Notes under the pieces: generated by a model | What the model was told of the DNA's origin: nothing | Database searches by the model: none | Seen by the model: the letters and a program-made list of their open reading frames with translations, nothing else | Translations under genes and position numbers: made by a program | In this document: positions 17,547 through 26,486 of the stretch, piece by piece | Layout: the number at the start of each line of letters is the position of its first letter | How positions within the stretch are numbered: position 1 is the stretch's first letter | NCBI GenBank assembly: GCA_000702245.1 | Contig: JNKY01000017.1 | Location: 62,001-126,000, forward strand | Length of the DNA: 64,000 nucleotides | From: Lachnospiraceae bacterium C6A11 | Lineage (GTDB): Bacteria > Bacillota > Clostridia > Lachnospirales > Lachnospiraceae | Direction of reading: 5' to 3'

Positions 17547-18617
17547 TTGGATAACGATCTGTTCTATGATGATTTTGATGAGATTAAACCGGATGCTACT
17601 GAAGGCGTGAATGAGCAGGATAACAGTGAGACTCTTGAAGAGGTAGTTGCTGAGATCGTAAGTACGCCGGATGAGGTGCTTCCTGTAAAAACGGATTATC
17701 CGGATCCTGCGACTGCGACGGGCCTTGTGCTTTCCGGCGGAGGCGCTAAGGGCGCTTATCAGGTTGGTGTTCTGAAGGCTCTTGCCGAGGCAGGACTTCT
17801 GAAGGATGTAAGCTATATATCCGGTGATTCAATTGGTGCAATAAATGCCATGCTGTACTGCCTGGGTGACAGTCAGTTCATGTATGATGTCTGGGAAAAT
17901 ATAAATATGCCGGAGGTATTTGAACCGGATCCGGACCTTTTCTCGAATAATCCTAAGCTTTTCTCAAGAGATAAGGTTACGGCCATGATGAACGAATACC
18001 TTAAGGATGATGTTATCCGTAACCTTCCGTGTGTAGTTTATGCAGGAGTTACAAGGCTTGAGGGCGGACGGTATTTTCCGGAATATATGAAGCTGAACGG
18101 TCATACAAAGAATGAGATGATCGACATATTGCTTGCTTCATCGGCGATTCCTATAGTTTATGAGGCGGTCAGGATCAACGGCAAGGAATACCTGGATGGC
18201 GGGCTGACGGATAATGAACCGATCAAACCGCTGTATGATCTGGGCGTAAGAAGGTTCATAATAATCGGCCTCGACAGTGATAAGGTATTTGAACATTATA
18301 AATATCCGGATGCCGAGTGTTATGCGATATATCCGAGCCACGACCTTGGGGACTTGTTATCGGGCACAATGAATTACGAGATCAAGGCGAAGCATTTCCG
18401 TGAGATGCTTGGGGAAAAGGACGGAAAGCTTGCAGTTAAAACTCATTTCGAGAAGGATCCGACGTATATAAGTCTCAGAAACGAGATAAATAGAACTAAT
18501 TATCTTGAGATAAAAAACACGCTTAAGGTTGAGACTGCACAGAGAGATCTTGGCGCATCAATCGATAAGCATATGGCTTATTTCAATAAGATATATGATA
18601 AATATAAGGACTTTTGA
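17547..18617 (+). CDS. Patatin-like phospholipase
   Basis: Predicted cytoplasmic acyl hydrolase of the patatin family. After an acidic N-terminal stretch of about 50 residues comes the oxyanion-hole motif SGGGAKGAYQVGVL (about residues 63-76). The nucleophile is Ser95 in GDSIG, and the catalytic Asp217 lies in DGG, so the Ser-Asp dyad is intact. I choose the TTG at 17547 because AGGGGGTG lies 8 bp before it. A GTG three codons upstream (17538) would use that same sequence as its start and have no ribosome site. The substrate could be membrane phospholipid. It lies 77 bp after the VWA gene. Confidence 0.88.
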   Translation: MDNDLFYDDFDEIKPDATEGVNEQDNSETLEEVVAEIVSTPDEVLPVKTDYPDPATATGLVLSGGGAKGAYQVGVLKALAEAGLLKDVSYISGDSIGAINAMLYCLGDSQFMYDVWENINMPEVFEPDPDLFSNNPKLFSRDKVTAMMNEYLKDDVIRNLPCVVYAGVTRLEGGRYFPEYMKLNGHTKNEMIDILLASSAIPIVYEAVRINGKEYLDGGLTDNEPIKPLYDLGVRRFIIIGLDSDKVFEHYKYPDAECYAIYPSHDLGDLLSGTMNYEIKAKHFREMLGEKDGKLAVKTHFEKDPTYISLRNEINRTNYLEIKNTLKVETAQRDLGASIDKHMAYFNKIYDKYKDF

Positions 18618-18688
18618 TCCAAGTGGATCATTATAAATATTGGGGTTAAAACTAAAAATGTATTTCATAATGAGAAGGAGGGGTTTCT

Positions 18689-19303
18689 ATGGGAAACAAG
18701 ATTGTTACGATTGGCCGACAGTTCGGCAGTAATGGAAGAAATATCGGAAGAGCTGTTGCTGAGAAGCTTGGAGTTAACCTATACGATAAGGAGCTTCTGA
18801 AGCTGGCAGCCAAGAATTCCGGTGTGTGCGAGGAACTGCTTCAGAATCTTGATGAGAAGCCTAATAAGAGCTTTTTGTATTCGGTTGTTATGGATCCGTA
18901 TGCTTTTGCGTACAGCTACAATAACAGCGACTATACGATGAATATCAATCAGCAGGCATTCCAGGCGACATTTGACACGATAAAGGCTATTGCAGATAGG
19001 GAGTCCTGCGTAATCGTAGGAAGATGCTCGGACTACATACTTCGCGATTATCCGGATGTTCTGAATGTATTTATCTATGCACCGCTGGAGGCGAGGATCA
19101 AGACTGTTATGCAGCGTTTTCCGGAGCTTACGGAGAACAAAGCCAAAGATCAGATAAATAAGGAAGATAAGGCCAGAGCCTCATATTACAATTATTATTC
19201 TTCAAAGAAATGGGGCAAGATGGACAGTTATCACCTCTGCATCGACAGCAGTCGTATGTCTATCGAGGATGCTGCGGATATAATTGTAAGAGCGTTGGTA
19301 TAA
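18689..19303 (+). CDS. Cytidylate kinase-like family protein
   Basis: P-loop nucleotide kinase-like protein of about 200 residues. It resembles cytidylate kinase at the N-terminus (ITISRQ-type motif here read as VTIGRQFGSNGRNIGRAVAEKLG, residues 5-27 approximately) and has the LYDKELLKLAAK helix, CVIVGRCSDYIL and the YYNYYSSKKWG lid region. This clade is common in Clostridia alongside the true Cmk, and its substrate is not established. A GAAGGAGGGG ribosome site precedes the ATG. A strong bidirectional terminator follows at once. Confidence 0.85.
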   Translation: MGNKIVTIGRQFGSNGRNIGRAVAEKLGVNLYDKELLKLAAKNSGVCEELLQNLDEKPNKSFLYSVVMDPYAFAYSYNNSDYTMNINQQAFQATFDTIKAIADRESCVIVGRCSDYILRDYPDVLNVFIYAPLEARIKTVMQRFPELTENKAKDQINKEDKARASYYNYYSSKKWGKMDSYHLCIDSSRMSIEDAADIIVRALV

Positions 19304-19317
19304 TGTTCTAAAATAAT

Positions 19318-19351
19318 AAAATCTCCGGTGTGTATGCATCGGAGATTTTTT
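19318..19351. terminator. Bidirectional rho-independent terminator
   Basis: A 13-bp stem (arms 19318-19330 and 19337-19349, one G-T wobble) with a 6-nt loop is followed by Ts on the plus strand (to 19351) and by a T-rich run on the minus strand. It lies between the convergent kinase-like and recombinase genes and can stop transcription from both sides. Confidence 0.9.
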
Positions 19352-19399
19352 GTATTATTATATTTATTATTATCTATGCGGTAATCAGTGCATATTTGT

Positions 19400-20515
19400 T
19401 TAGTCGGTTTCACGCAGCTTGACCACATTGCGGTTGGCGCGCTTTTTATTCTCATCCATATCTGCGTAATGTTTACGGGTGGTATTAACGTCTTTATGAC
19501 CGAGTACATCGGCTACGAGGTAAATATCGCCTGTTTCCTGGTATAATGACGTGCCGTAGGTACTTCTCAGCTTGTGAGGAGTAATATGCTTGAGAGGAGT
19601 AGCAGTGGAAGCGTATTTTCTGACAAGTAGCTCAACACTGCGCACACCAAGCCTTTTCCGCTGTGAAGAAAGGAAAAATGCGTCCTCGTGACCGTCGGCA
19701 GGCGTTATTTTTTCACGTTCCTTAAGGTATTCCTGCAGGATTTCGCCGGCTTCATCGCTGAAGAATACGAAATCCTCGTTTCCACCTTTTCTGGTAACTT
19801 TAACACGCATATTATTAAAATCAACATCGTAAATATTAAGGCCAACGAGCTCGGAAACACGGATTCCGGTACTTAACATGAGTGTAAGCAGGGCAAGATC
19901 ACGAACCTTCAACTTTTCGTGAAACCTCTGTTGACTTTTCGTAAGACCAATTCCGTATTCGACGTGATCGAGGAAGTCAGCAGTCTCATTGGTATCCATA
20001 CGGATAATAGCCTTTTCACGTATTTTAGGCATATTTACCTTGGTAGTAACGTTTTCCTTTATCATTTCATGCTTATAGAGATATGCGAAAAGAACTCTGA
20101 GGGCGCAAAGCTTGCGTTTTTTGGAACGTGCGTCGTTGGTATATTCACGGCCGTCCTTAATATAAAGTGTGATAAATGACAAAAATTCTTCGAAATCCAG
20201 AGCAGTTAAATGGTTCAGATCATCAAGTGAAATATCCTTAACAGCCTTATTTTTTAACGCAGGATTTTCATCATGTAAATAGTCGAAAAAAAACTTTATA
20301 TCATAAGCATATGCAATTCTTGTACGTGGCTGGGTCGTTTCCTCGATGCTTCGTAAAAACAGACTTACATACGAAGGAAGCTGGCTGGTTATTTCGCGCA
20401 GCCTCATGATCTGTTTTTTTGAAAGTTCTTTTGCATAAGAAACATGCGAAACATTTGCAGGTTTAGCTGCAACGGTTTTTGTCTTAGTTTCTATATTTTC
20501 TGCGGATCCTGCCAT
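19400..20515 (-). CDS. Tyrosine recombinase, XerS-like
   Basis: Site-specific DNA recombinase. The C-terminal catalytic domain has Arg219 (TGIRVSEL), a Lys in the VTRKGG hairpin, His314 and Arg317 (HKLR), His340 (LGHKD) and the nucleophile Tyr350 (KHYADM), so it should be active. The N-terminal part is a SAM-like DNA-binding domain preceded by about 40 extra residues. Length (371 residues) and overall layout resemble XerS, the single-protein Xer of streptococci, more than XerC or XerD (about 300). The start at 20515 is preferred because GGAGAG lies 7 bp before it; an ATG five codons upstream has no ribosome site. No phage or transposon genes surround it. A dif-like inverted repeat lies at 20546-20573. 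Confidence 0.85.
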   Translation of the reverse strand: MAGSAENIETKTKTVAAKPANVSHVSYAKELSKKQIMRLREITSQLPSYVSLFLRSIEETTQPRTRIAYAYDIKFFFDYLHDENPALKNKAVKDISLDDLNHLTALDFEEFLSFITLYIKDGREYTNDARSKKRKLCALRVLFAYLYKHEMIKENVTTKVNMPKIREKAIIRMDTNETADFLDHVEYGIGLTKSQQRFHEKLKVRDLALLTLMLSTGIRVSELVGLNIYDVDFNNMRVKVTRKGGNEDFVFFSDEAGEILQEYLKEREKITPADGHEDAFFLSSQRKRLGVRSVELLVRKYASTATPLKHITPHKLRSTYGTSLYQETGDIYLVADVLGHKDVNTTRKHYADMDENKKRANRNVVKLRETD

Positions 20516-20545
20516 AGTACTACTCTCCATATTATTATGGTTTAT

Positions 20546-20573
20546 TATTTCGCAAAACTAAGGTTTGACGAAT
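20546..20573. other. Candidate Xer recombination (dif-like) site
   Basis: A 28-bp imperfect inverted repeat lies 31 bp upstream of the recombinase start. The arms ATTTCGCAAAA and TTTGACGAATA flank the 6-bp centre CTAAGG, the 11-6-11 layout of dif sites. In streptococci the difSL site lies next to xerS, so the position is suggestive. The arms do not match the XerC/XerD dif consensus. Inference only. Confidence 0.4.
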
Positions 20574-20657
20574 AGTTATATCTGTAATTATACTACTGTT
20601 CTTTGAGCTTTTCAAATACATTATTGACGAAATAATCTGAAAATAAACGCAAATCAA

Positions 20658-21524
20658 TTAGATCAGGTCATACATTTCAGGACGTCTGTCTCTGAACATT
20701 CCCCATTCAAGACGAACCTTTTTCAGATTATCGAAATCATATTCTGCGTAAATAATGTTTTCTGAAATTTTATCAGCCTGCTCGATAACTTCGCCGGTTT
20801 CATTTGTAAGAAAACTTGTTCCGTAAAAATCAAGTGAGCTTTCCTGGAAGGAATTTTCTTCACAAGGTTTTACCTCTTCATGGCCGATACGGTTAGCTGC
20901 AACCACCGGAATGATATTTGCGGCAGAATGACCCTGCATGGTTCGCTGCCAATGACCTGAGCTGTCCATGCCAAGAATTGGCTCAGAACCGATAGCCGTC
21001 GGATAAAGAATGATATCCGCACCAAGAAGCGCCAGACTTCTTGCGGTTTCTGGAAACCACTGATCCCAGCATATACCGACCCCTACTCTTCCATAGGTCG
21101 TCTCAAATACCTTAAAACCTGTATTTCCCGGCGTAAAATAGAACTTTTCCTGATAAAAATGATCATCAGGTATATGAGTTTTTCTGTAAATACCGAGGTT
21201 TTCGCCGCAGTCAAGCATAACAACCGTATTGTAAAGTGTTGTCTTGTCACGTTCGTAGATGCTTACCGGAAGGACAACCGAAAGCTCACGGGAAACCTCT
21301 GTAAGGCGCAGAACTGCGTCGTTTTCGGCAACCGGCTTTGCGTATTCATAATAGTCATAACGTCTTTCCTGGCAGAAATACTGTCTCTCGAAAAGCTCAG
21401 GGAGAAGGATGATCTTGGCACCCTTTGAAGCAGCCTCACGGACCATTTTCTCAGCCTTATCTATATTCTCTTTAACATCTCTGCTGCAGCTCATCTGGAT
21501 CGCAGCAACCTTAATATCTGGCAT
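20658..21524 (-). CDS. aguB: N-carbamoylputrescine amidase
   Basis: Hydrolyses N-carbamoylputrescine to putrescine, ammonia and CO2, the last step of the agmatine route. This is a nitrilase-superfamily enzyme of 288 residues. The triad is visible: Glu in LLPELFERQYFC (about residue 43), Lys in YRKTHIPD and Cys in GVGICWDQWFPE. The start at 21524 is supported by AGAGG 8 bp upstream; an ATG six codons earlier overlaps that site. It is the last gene of the polyamine cluster, 129 bp after aguA, so it may also have its own promoter. The pairing with agmatine deiminase supports the specificity; N-carbamoylspermidine is an alternative substrate. Confidence 0.9.
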   Translation of the reverse strand: MPDIKVAAIQMSCSRDVKENIDKAEKMVREAASKGAKIILLPELFERQYFCQERRYDYYEYAKPVAENDAVLRLTEVSRELSVVLPVSIYERDKTTLYNTVVMLDCGENLGIYRKTHIPDDHFYQEKFYFTPGNTGFKVFETTYGRVGVGICWDQWFPETARSLALLGADIILYPTAIGSEPILGMDSSGHWQRTMQGHSAANIIPVVAANRIGHEEVKPCEENSFQESSLDFYGTSFLTNETGEVIEQADKISENIIYAEYDFDNLKKVRLEWGMFRDRRPEMYDLI

Positions 21525-21653
21525 TATTTTTACCTCTCGCATATACTTTTATGATCATCTATCATTTACACTATAAATCGCAATTACATCGGAATTATTT
21601 AACAAGAATATCATACATAACCGAATCGTTGCTCTGTTAAATCAAATAATAAT

Positions 21654-22814
21654 TCAGTTTACTCTTGGAATCTGCTGAGTGATGCAATGAATGTTTCCAC
21701 CACCAAGAAGTATATGTCTTGCGTAGATCGGAATAACCTTACGCTCAGGACAGAGTTCCTGAAGAATATTCACGGCGTGGGCATCACTTTCGGCATTCTC
21801 TCCGCCAAATTGAGGAACCAGCAGACAGTCATTTGCAAAATAAAAATTCACGTAGCTTGCGGCAAGTCTTTCGCCTGCTTCACGTTCATCCTCACCTTCC
21901 TCAAAGATGTAATTATCAATATCTTCTGCTGTACAGGTCACAGGAACATCCGGAATTGGAAGCTTATGAACCTTAAGCTTTCTTCCCTTGGCATCAGTTT
22001 CTGCCATCAGATATTCGTAGTCCTGAAGAGAAAGCTCATACTGAGGGTCTTCCTTATTATCAGTCCAGGCAAGGACAATCTCGCCGGGTCTGATGAAGGC
22101 GGCTACATTATCAACGTGTTCGTTAGTTTCATCCATGTAGATGCCTCTTGGAAGCCACAGAACCTTCTCTGCGCCAAGATACTTCTTTAGTGTATTTTCT
22201 ATCTCTGACTTACTTAGAGCCGGATTACGGCCCTTTGAGAGTAGACACGACTCAGTGACCATAAGTGTCCCTTCACCGTCTGTATGAACGCTACCGCCTT
22301 CTAAAACAAATGGAGCCGCGTCGATAAGCTCGTCGCCTGCAAGCGCTGTAAAATTCTTCGCAAGCCTGTCATCCCTATTCCACGAAGCATAAAGTCCGTC
22401 ATAGGTTCCGCCCCAGGCATTAAAGCTCCAGTTGATGCCGTAACGCTTATTATTGGCTAAAACAAACGTCGGGCCCACATCTCTAGCCCATGAATCATCT
22501 GTCTCATAAATATATACTATGAGTTCGTGATTTAGATTTGTAGTATTATCTGTTTTAATAATGCCACTGAATCTGTCATATACCTTCTCGGAAGCCTTCT
22601 CGCTTACAACAAGATAAACGTTCTCAACCTGAAGAAGCTTCGTGATTATTTCTGCAAATGCATCCTCAGCCTTGGATGAATCCTTGCCCCAGCTTCCGGG
22701 ACGTTCAGGCCATATAATAAGTGTTCCTTCATGAAGTTCAAACTCACCCGGAAAACGTATGCTGTTTTTTATTTCATCTATTGATATTATTGTATTATTT
22801 TTATTATCAGTCAT
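21654..22814 (-). CDS. aguA: Agmatine deiminase
   Basis: Converts agmatine to N-carbamoylputrescine and ammonia. The 386 residues show the guanidino-modifying fold of the family: WPERPGSW near the N-terminus, the LEGGSVHTDGEGT region with active-site Glu and His, and the catalytic Cys near the C-terminus in GGGNIHCITQQIP. The ribosome site is weak (AAATAAG). It lies 40 bp after nspC in the direction of transcription and works with aguB next to it. In this cluster aminopropylagmatine is a conceivable second substrate. Confidence 0.92.
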   Translation of the reverse strand: MTDNKNNTIISIDEIKNSIRFPGEFELHEGTLIIWPERPGSWGKDSSKAEDAFAEIITKLLQVENVYLVVSEKASEKVYDRFSGIIKTDNTTNLNHELIVYIYETDDSWARDVGPTFVLANNKRYGINWSFNAWGGTYDGLYASWNRDDRLAKNFTALAGDELIDAAPFVLEGGSVHTDGEGTLMVTESCLLSKGRNPALSKSEIENTLKKYLGAEKVLWLPRGIYMDETNEHVDNVAAFIRPGEIVLAWTDNKEDPQYELSLQDYEYLMAETDAKGRKLKVHKLPIPDVPVTCTAEDIDNYIFEEGEDEREAGERLAASYVNFYFANDCLLVPQFGGENAESDAHAVNILQELCPERKVIPIYARHILLGGGNIHCITQQIPRVN

Positions 22815-22854
22815 CTTATTTAAATCTAAATTTCGATATACTTTAATGATTTGT

Positions 22855-24120
22855 TCACGAAAGTCTCTGCTTAAAATCTTCGTAGCCGAATCTTTTTACA
22901 AGCTCGAATCTATCATCATTTAACTTATTGTCACCGATATTCTCATCCTTTGAGGCAATCCTTGCATCTTCTGAAGAATTACTACAGCTGCTATGCTCCA
23001 GAACAATATCCGGAAGTGCCATTCCGTTGAAGGTATTATTCTTGACCATGCTGTAAATAGCCATATCTCCAAAGGTGAGGATGTCTCCAACCTTCGGTAC
23101 TTCCTTCAGCTTGTAAATACCGATCACATCACCGGCCAGACATGTCCTTGATGCCAGTCTTACCCAGACACCATCATTAAGCCCATCACAAATACGCTTC
23201 ATTTCATCTTCATACGCTTCGCTTCCACTCTTTATTGCGCCAAAAAGTGGCGGCGTATAAGGCATTTCAAGCACATCAGGCATATGGCAGGCCGCAGATG
23301 CATCAAGTATCAGCGTCGGCATATCGTCCGTATCAACAATATCGAGAACCGTCGTGATAAGGGTTCCGGCATCGATCGCGATTGCCTCACCCGGCTCAAG
23401 ATAGATGTCGACGTTCCACTTTTCTTTTACTTCCTTAAGGAACTTGATCAGTCCCTCACGGTCGTAATCATCCTTTGTAATATGATGACCGCCGCCCATA
23501 TTTATCCAGCTTACCTGCTCCAGGATATCCGCAAAGTTCTCTTCAACACTCTTGAAGGTATCTCTCAGCGGCTCAAAGCCCTGCTCACACAGTGTATGAA
23601 AATGCAGTCCAGTAACGCCTTCAGGAAGCTTCTCAGGAAGCTTATTACGTCTTATACCAAGCCTTGACCCTTTTCCGCAGGGATCATAGATCTCATGACC
23701 CTCCTGTGTCGAGAATTCAGGATTGATTCGCAGAGCAACCTTAAGCTTTCCGGCCTTCTGATAAGGCTCCCAGACAGCTCTATGAAGCTCAAGCTGATTT
23801 AGTGAATTGAAATATATGTGACTGCAGATCTCGCACAACTCCTTCATCTCAGAAGGCTTGAAGGCAGGCTCAAATACATGATTATCTTCTCTGCCGCCGA
23901 ATTCCTCATAAGAAAGCTTTGCTTCATAGATTCCCGAGGCCGTTGTGCCGGAAAGGTATTTTCTGATAAGAGGATAGGTCTTAAACATAGAATAAGCCTT
24001 CTGAGCCAGAAGTATCTTCACTCCTGCCCTTTTCTCTATATCAGCAAGTATTTCAAGATTGTGTATTAACTTTTCTTCCTGCACGATATATGCCGGAGTT
24101 CTAAGTTCGTCGTAGCGCAT
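22855..24120 (-). CDS. nspC: Carboxynorspermidine/carboxyspermidine decarboxylase
   Basis: PLP enzyme of the alanine-racemase fold that removes the carboxylate of carboxyspermidine (or carboxynorspermidine) to give spermidine (or norspermidine). The PLP Lys is in LLAQKAYSMF (about residues 36-45). GGGHHI binds the cofactor phosphate, and TCLAGDVIG near residue 340 is the dimer-contributed Cys/Asp motif. There are 421 residues, slightly longer than the family average of about 380 because of a polar stretch before the C-terminus. A GGTGA ribosome site precedes the ATG. It lies 127 bp downstream of the matching dehydrogenase, so the two form the aspartate-semialdehyde route to spermidine. Confidence 0.92.
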   Translation of the reverse strand: MRYDELRTPAYIVQEEKLIHNLEILADIEKRAGVKILLAQKAYSMFKTYPLIRKYLSGTTASGIYEAKLSYEEFGGREDNHVFEPAFKPSEMKELCEICSHIYFNSLNQLELHRAVWEPYQKAGKLKVALRINPEFSTQEGHEIYDPCGKGSRLGIRRNKLPEKLPEGVTGLHFHTLCEQGFEPLRDTFKSVEENFADILEQVSWINMGGGHHITKDDYDREGLIKFLKEVKEKWNVDIYLEPGEAIAIDAGTLITTVLDIVDTDDMPTLILDASAACHMPDVLEMPYTPPLFGAIKSGSEAYEDEMKRICDGLNDGVWVRLASRTCLAGDVIGIYKLKEVPKVGDILTFGDMAIYSMVKNNTFNGMALPDIVLEHSSCSNSSEDARIASKDENIGDNKLNDDRFELVKRFGYEDFKQRLS

Positions 24121-24247
24121 TTACTTCACCATTTCTTAATTCAAACCGGAGTAAAGCTCATCACTCTCCTCCGGTATTTATCAATCATATTATGACACAG
24201 CATCAATACAATCAGATTTCAGACGATATGCTGTATATATTTAAGTA

Positions 24248-25510
24248 TTAGTCTACAAGCACCGGATTCTCATCAACAACCCATGGAAGGCCGTATTTAT
24301 TAAGCATATCCATGTATGGATCCGGATCGAATTCATCAGTTGTGAAAACGCCCGGCTTCTTCCAGAGACCTTTCACAACAAGTGCTGTACCGATCATCGC
24401 AGGAACACCGGTTGTATAGCTGATAGCCTGGCTGCCAAGCTCCTTGTAGCACTCCTGATGATCACAAACATTATAGATATATATCTTACGCTCCTTGCCG
24501 TCCTTCTTTCCGGTGAAGATACAGCCGATATTTGTCTTACCAACTGTTCTCGGTCCGAGACTTGCAGGATCAGGAAGCAGAGCCTTCAGGAACTGGATCG
24601 GAACTATTTCCTTACCCTCAAAGTTAATAGGACTTGTTGAAAGCATACCTACATTCTCAAGGCACTTCATGTGTGTCAGATAGCTCTGACCGAAGGTCAT
24701 GAAGAATCTTATTCTCTTAACGCTCGGGAAGTTTCTTCCGAGAGCCTCGATCTCCTCGTGATGAAGAAGGTACATATCCTTCTCGCCAACCTCAGGGAAG
24801 TTGTATACTCTCTTGATTTCCATAGGCTTGGTCTCAATCCACTTGCCATTCTCCATATAGCTTCCGTTAGCGGAAACCTCGCGGAGATTGATCTCAGGAT
24901 TGAAGTTGGTAGCGAACGGATAACCGTGGTCGCCGCCGTTGCAGTCGAGAATATCGATAGTATCGATCTCGTCAAAATAATGCTTCGCAGCATAAGCCGT
25001 AAATACGCTTGTTACACCTGGATCGAAGCCTGTTCCGAGAAGTGCGGTAAGTCCTGCTTCCTTAAACTTTTCTTCGTAAGCCCACTGCCAGCTGTAATCA
25101 AAGTAAGCTGTGAAGCCCTTCTCTTCGATTCTCTTCTCGTAAATCGCACGCCACTCAGGATCGTCTGTATCCTCCGGCTCGTAATTTGCGGTATCAATAT
25201 AGTCAACCTTACACTCAAGGCATGCATCCATAATTGTAAGGTCCTGATAAGGAAGTGCAACATTCAGCACTGCATCCGGCTTGTAGGAATCGATAAGCTT
25301 TACAAGCTCGTCCTTATCGTCCGCATTCACAGTTGCTGTAGAAAGCTTAACGGTTGTGCCTTCCTTCTCTATTTTCTCCTTAAGAGCCTTGCATTTAGCT
25401 TCTGTACGGCTCGCTATCATAAGCTCTGTAAATACTTCGCTGTTCTGGCAGCATTTCTGGATAGCAACCTGCGCAACACCGCCGCAGCCTATAACAAGTA
25501 ATCTGCTCAT
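24248..25510 (-). CDS. Carboxynorspermidine/carboxyspermidine dehydrogenase (saccharopine dehydrogenase family)
   Basis: NADPH-dependent enzyme that joins aspartate semialdehyde to a diamine (putrescine, or agmatine in a recently recognised variant) to form the carboxyaminopropyl derivative. The N-terminal Rossmann motif is VIGCGGVAQVA (residues 5-15). Other family signatures are DYIDTANYE, GTGFDPGVTSVF and CNGGDHGYPFATNFNPEINLR. The start at 25510 is chosen because GAGGG lies 8 bp upstream and the Rossmann motif then begins at the usual place; length 420. Its partner decarboxylase follows. True saccharopine dehydrogenase is unlikely given the polyamine context. Confidence 0.9.
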   Translation of the reverse strand: MSRLLVIGCGGVAQVAIQKCCQNSEVFTELMIASRTEAKCKALKEKIEKEGTTVKLSTATVNADDKDELVKLIDSYKPDAVLNVALPYQDLTIMDACLECKVDYIDTANYEPEDTDDPEWRAIYEKRIEEKGFTAYFDYSWQWAYEEKFKEAGLTALLGTGFDPGVTSVFTAYAAKHYFDEIDTIDILDCNGGDHGYPFATNFNPEINLREVSANGSYMENGKWIETKPMEIKRVYNFPEVGEKDMYLLHHEEIEALGRNFPSVKRIRFFMTFGQSYLTHMKCLENVGMLSTSPINFEGKEIVPIQFLKALLPDPASLGPRTVGKTNIGCIFTGKKDGKERKIYIYNVCDHQECYKELGSQAISYTTGVPAMIGTALVVKGLWKKPGVFTTDEFDPDPYMDMLNKYGLPWVVDENPVLVD

Positions 25511-25583
25511 ATTTTTAACCCTCAACCTTTCGTTAGTATTCTATAAGTGACTCAAATCAGTCCATATATATTTTCGCCAATAA

Positions 25584-26450
25584 TTATTCTTCTTCCTTCA
25601 GCATATCCTCAACATATTTCGGAAGCATGAAAGCTCCTCTGTGAAGATGTGTTGTATAATACCAGGTTTCGATGCCTCTCTCCTCCCATCTCTCAGGATT
25701 AAAATCCTTCAGCGGATGGTATTTCTTGGAAGCAAATCCGAAGAGCCAGTAGCCTGCCGGGCTGGTCGGAATATGTGCCTGATAAACTCTGGTGATCGGG
25801 AAGGATTTGAAAGCCTTCCTGTGCATCGCCCTGCAGTCCTCCTCGTCCTCATCGAAGAACGGGCTTCCGTGCTGGTAAACCATGATTCCGTCATCATGAA
25901 GCGCTCTGAAGCAGTTACCGTAGAACTCCTTCGTGAAAAGTCCGGCCTCATGTCCGAGAGGATCGGTCGCGTCGTTGATGATAAGGTCGTATTTGTCCTT
26001 GCAGCGTCTGAGGAATCTGAGACCGTCTTCATAATAGATCCGTACACGAACATCCTCAAGTCCGATCGCATTGTCCGGAAAATATTTTCTGCAGACATCT
26101 ACGAACATCTTGTCCGGCTCCGCAATATCGATAACCTCGATCTCCTTATAATGTGACAGCTCTCTGGCAACACCGCCGTCGCCGCCTCCGATAACAAGCA
26201 CCCGCTTAACGTCAGGATGAACCGCCATCGGAACATGAACTATCATCTCGTCGTAGGTAAACTCCTCCTGCTCGGAAAAGATGACATTTCCGTTCGAGGT
26301 GAGGAATTTGCCGAATTCCGGCGAGTCAAATACATCTATTCTTCTGAATTCACTGGTACCGCTGTAGAGGTGCTGATCAACTCTGATCGACATCTTTACA
26401 TTTGCTGTATGCATCTCTTCAAACCAGTATTCCATCTTTACATCTGCCAT
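25584..26450 (-). CDS. speE: SpeE-like aminopropyltransferase with atypical substrate residues
   Basis: Spermidine synthase family protein, 288 residues. The methyltransferase-like core is intact: GGGDGG (residues 88-93) and the gatekeeper pair Asp160/Asp163 in NDATDP. Two positions near the nucleotide/amine pocket differ from the norm. The Gln of the usual SE(Y/H)Q motif is Arg36, and the His of YHEM is Asp67; EID at the ribose-binding site reads EPD (111-113). No speD (AdoMet decarboxylase) is in the cluster. A canonical spermidine synthase is possible, but transfer of a carboxyaminopropyl group or a different amine acceptor should be considered. An AGGGG ribosome site precedes the ATG. Confidence 0.82.
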   Translation of the reverse strand: MADVKMEYWFEEMHTANVKMSIRVDQHLYSGTSEFRRIDVFDSPEFGKFLTSNGNVIFSEQEEFTYDEMIVHVPMAVHPDVKRVLVIGGGDGGVARELSHYKEIEVIDIAEPDKMFVDVCRKYFPDNAIGLEDVRVRIYYEDGLRFLRRCKDKYDLIINDATDPLGHEAGLFTKEFYGNCFRALHDDGIMVYQHGSPFFDEDEEDCRAMHRKAFKSFPITRVYQAHIPTSPAGYWLFGFASKKYHPLKDFNPERWEERGIETWYYTTHLHRGAFMLPKYVEDMLKEEE

Positions 26451-26486
26451 TTTAAAAGCCCCTTTTAATCTGATTTATGAATCACA

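Noticed and set aside
19400-20515. Integrase of a prophage or integrative element
   Set aside because: No phage, conjugation or excisionase genes lie on either side; both flanks are metabolic core genes and the protein resembles chromosomal Xer.
24671-25501. 276-codon open frame on the plus strand
   Set aside because: Antisense of the carboxyspermidine dehydrogenase gene, whose conserved motifs are clear; no ribosome site.
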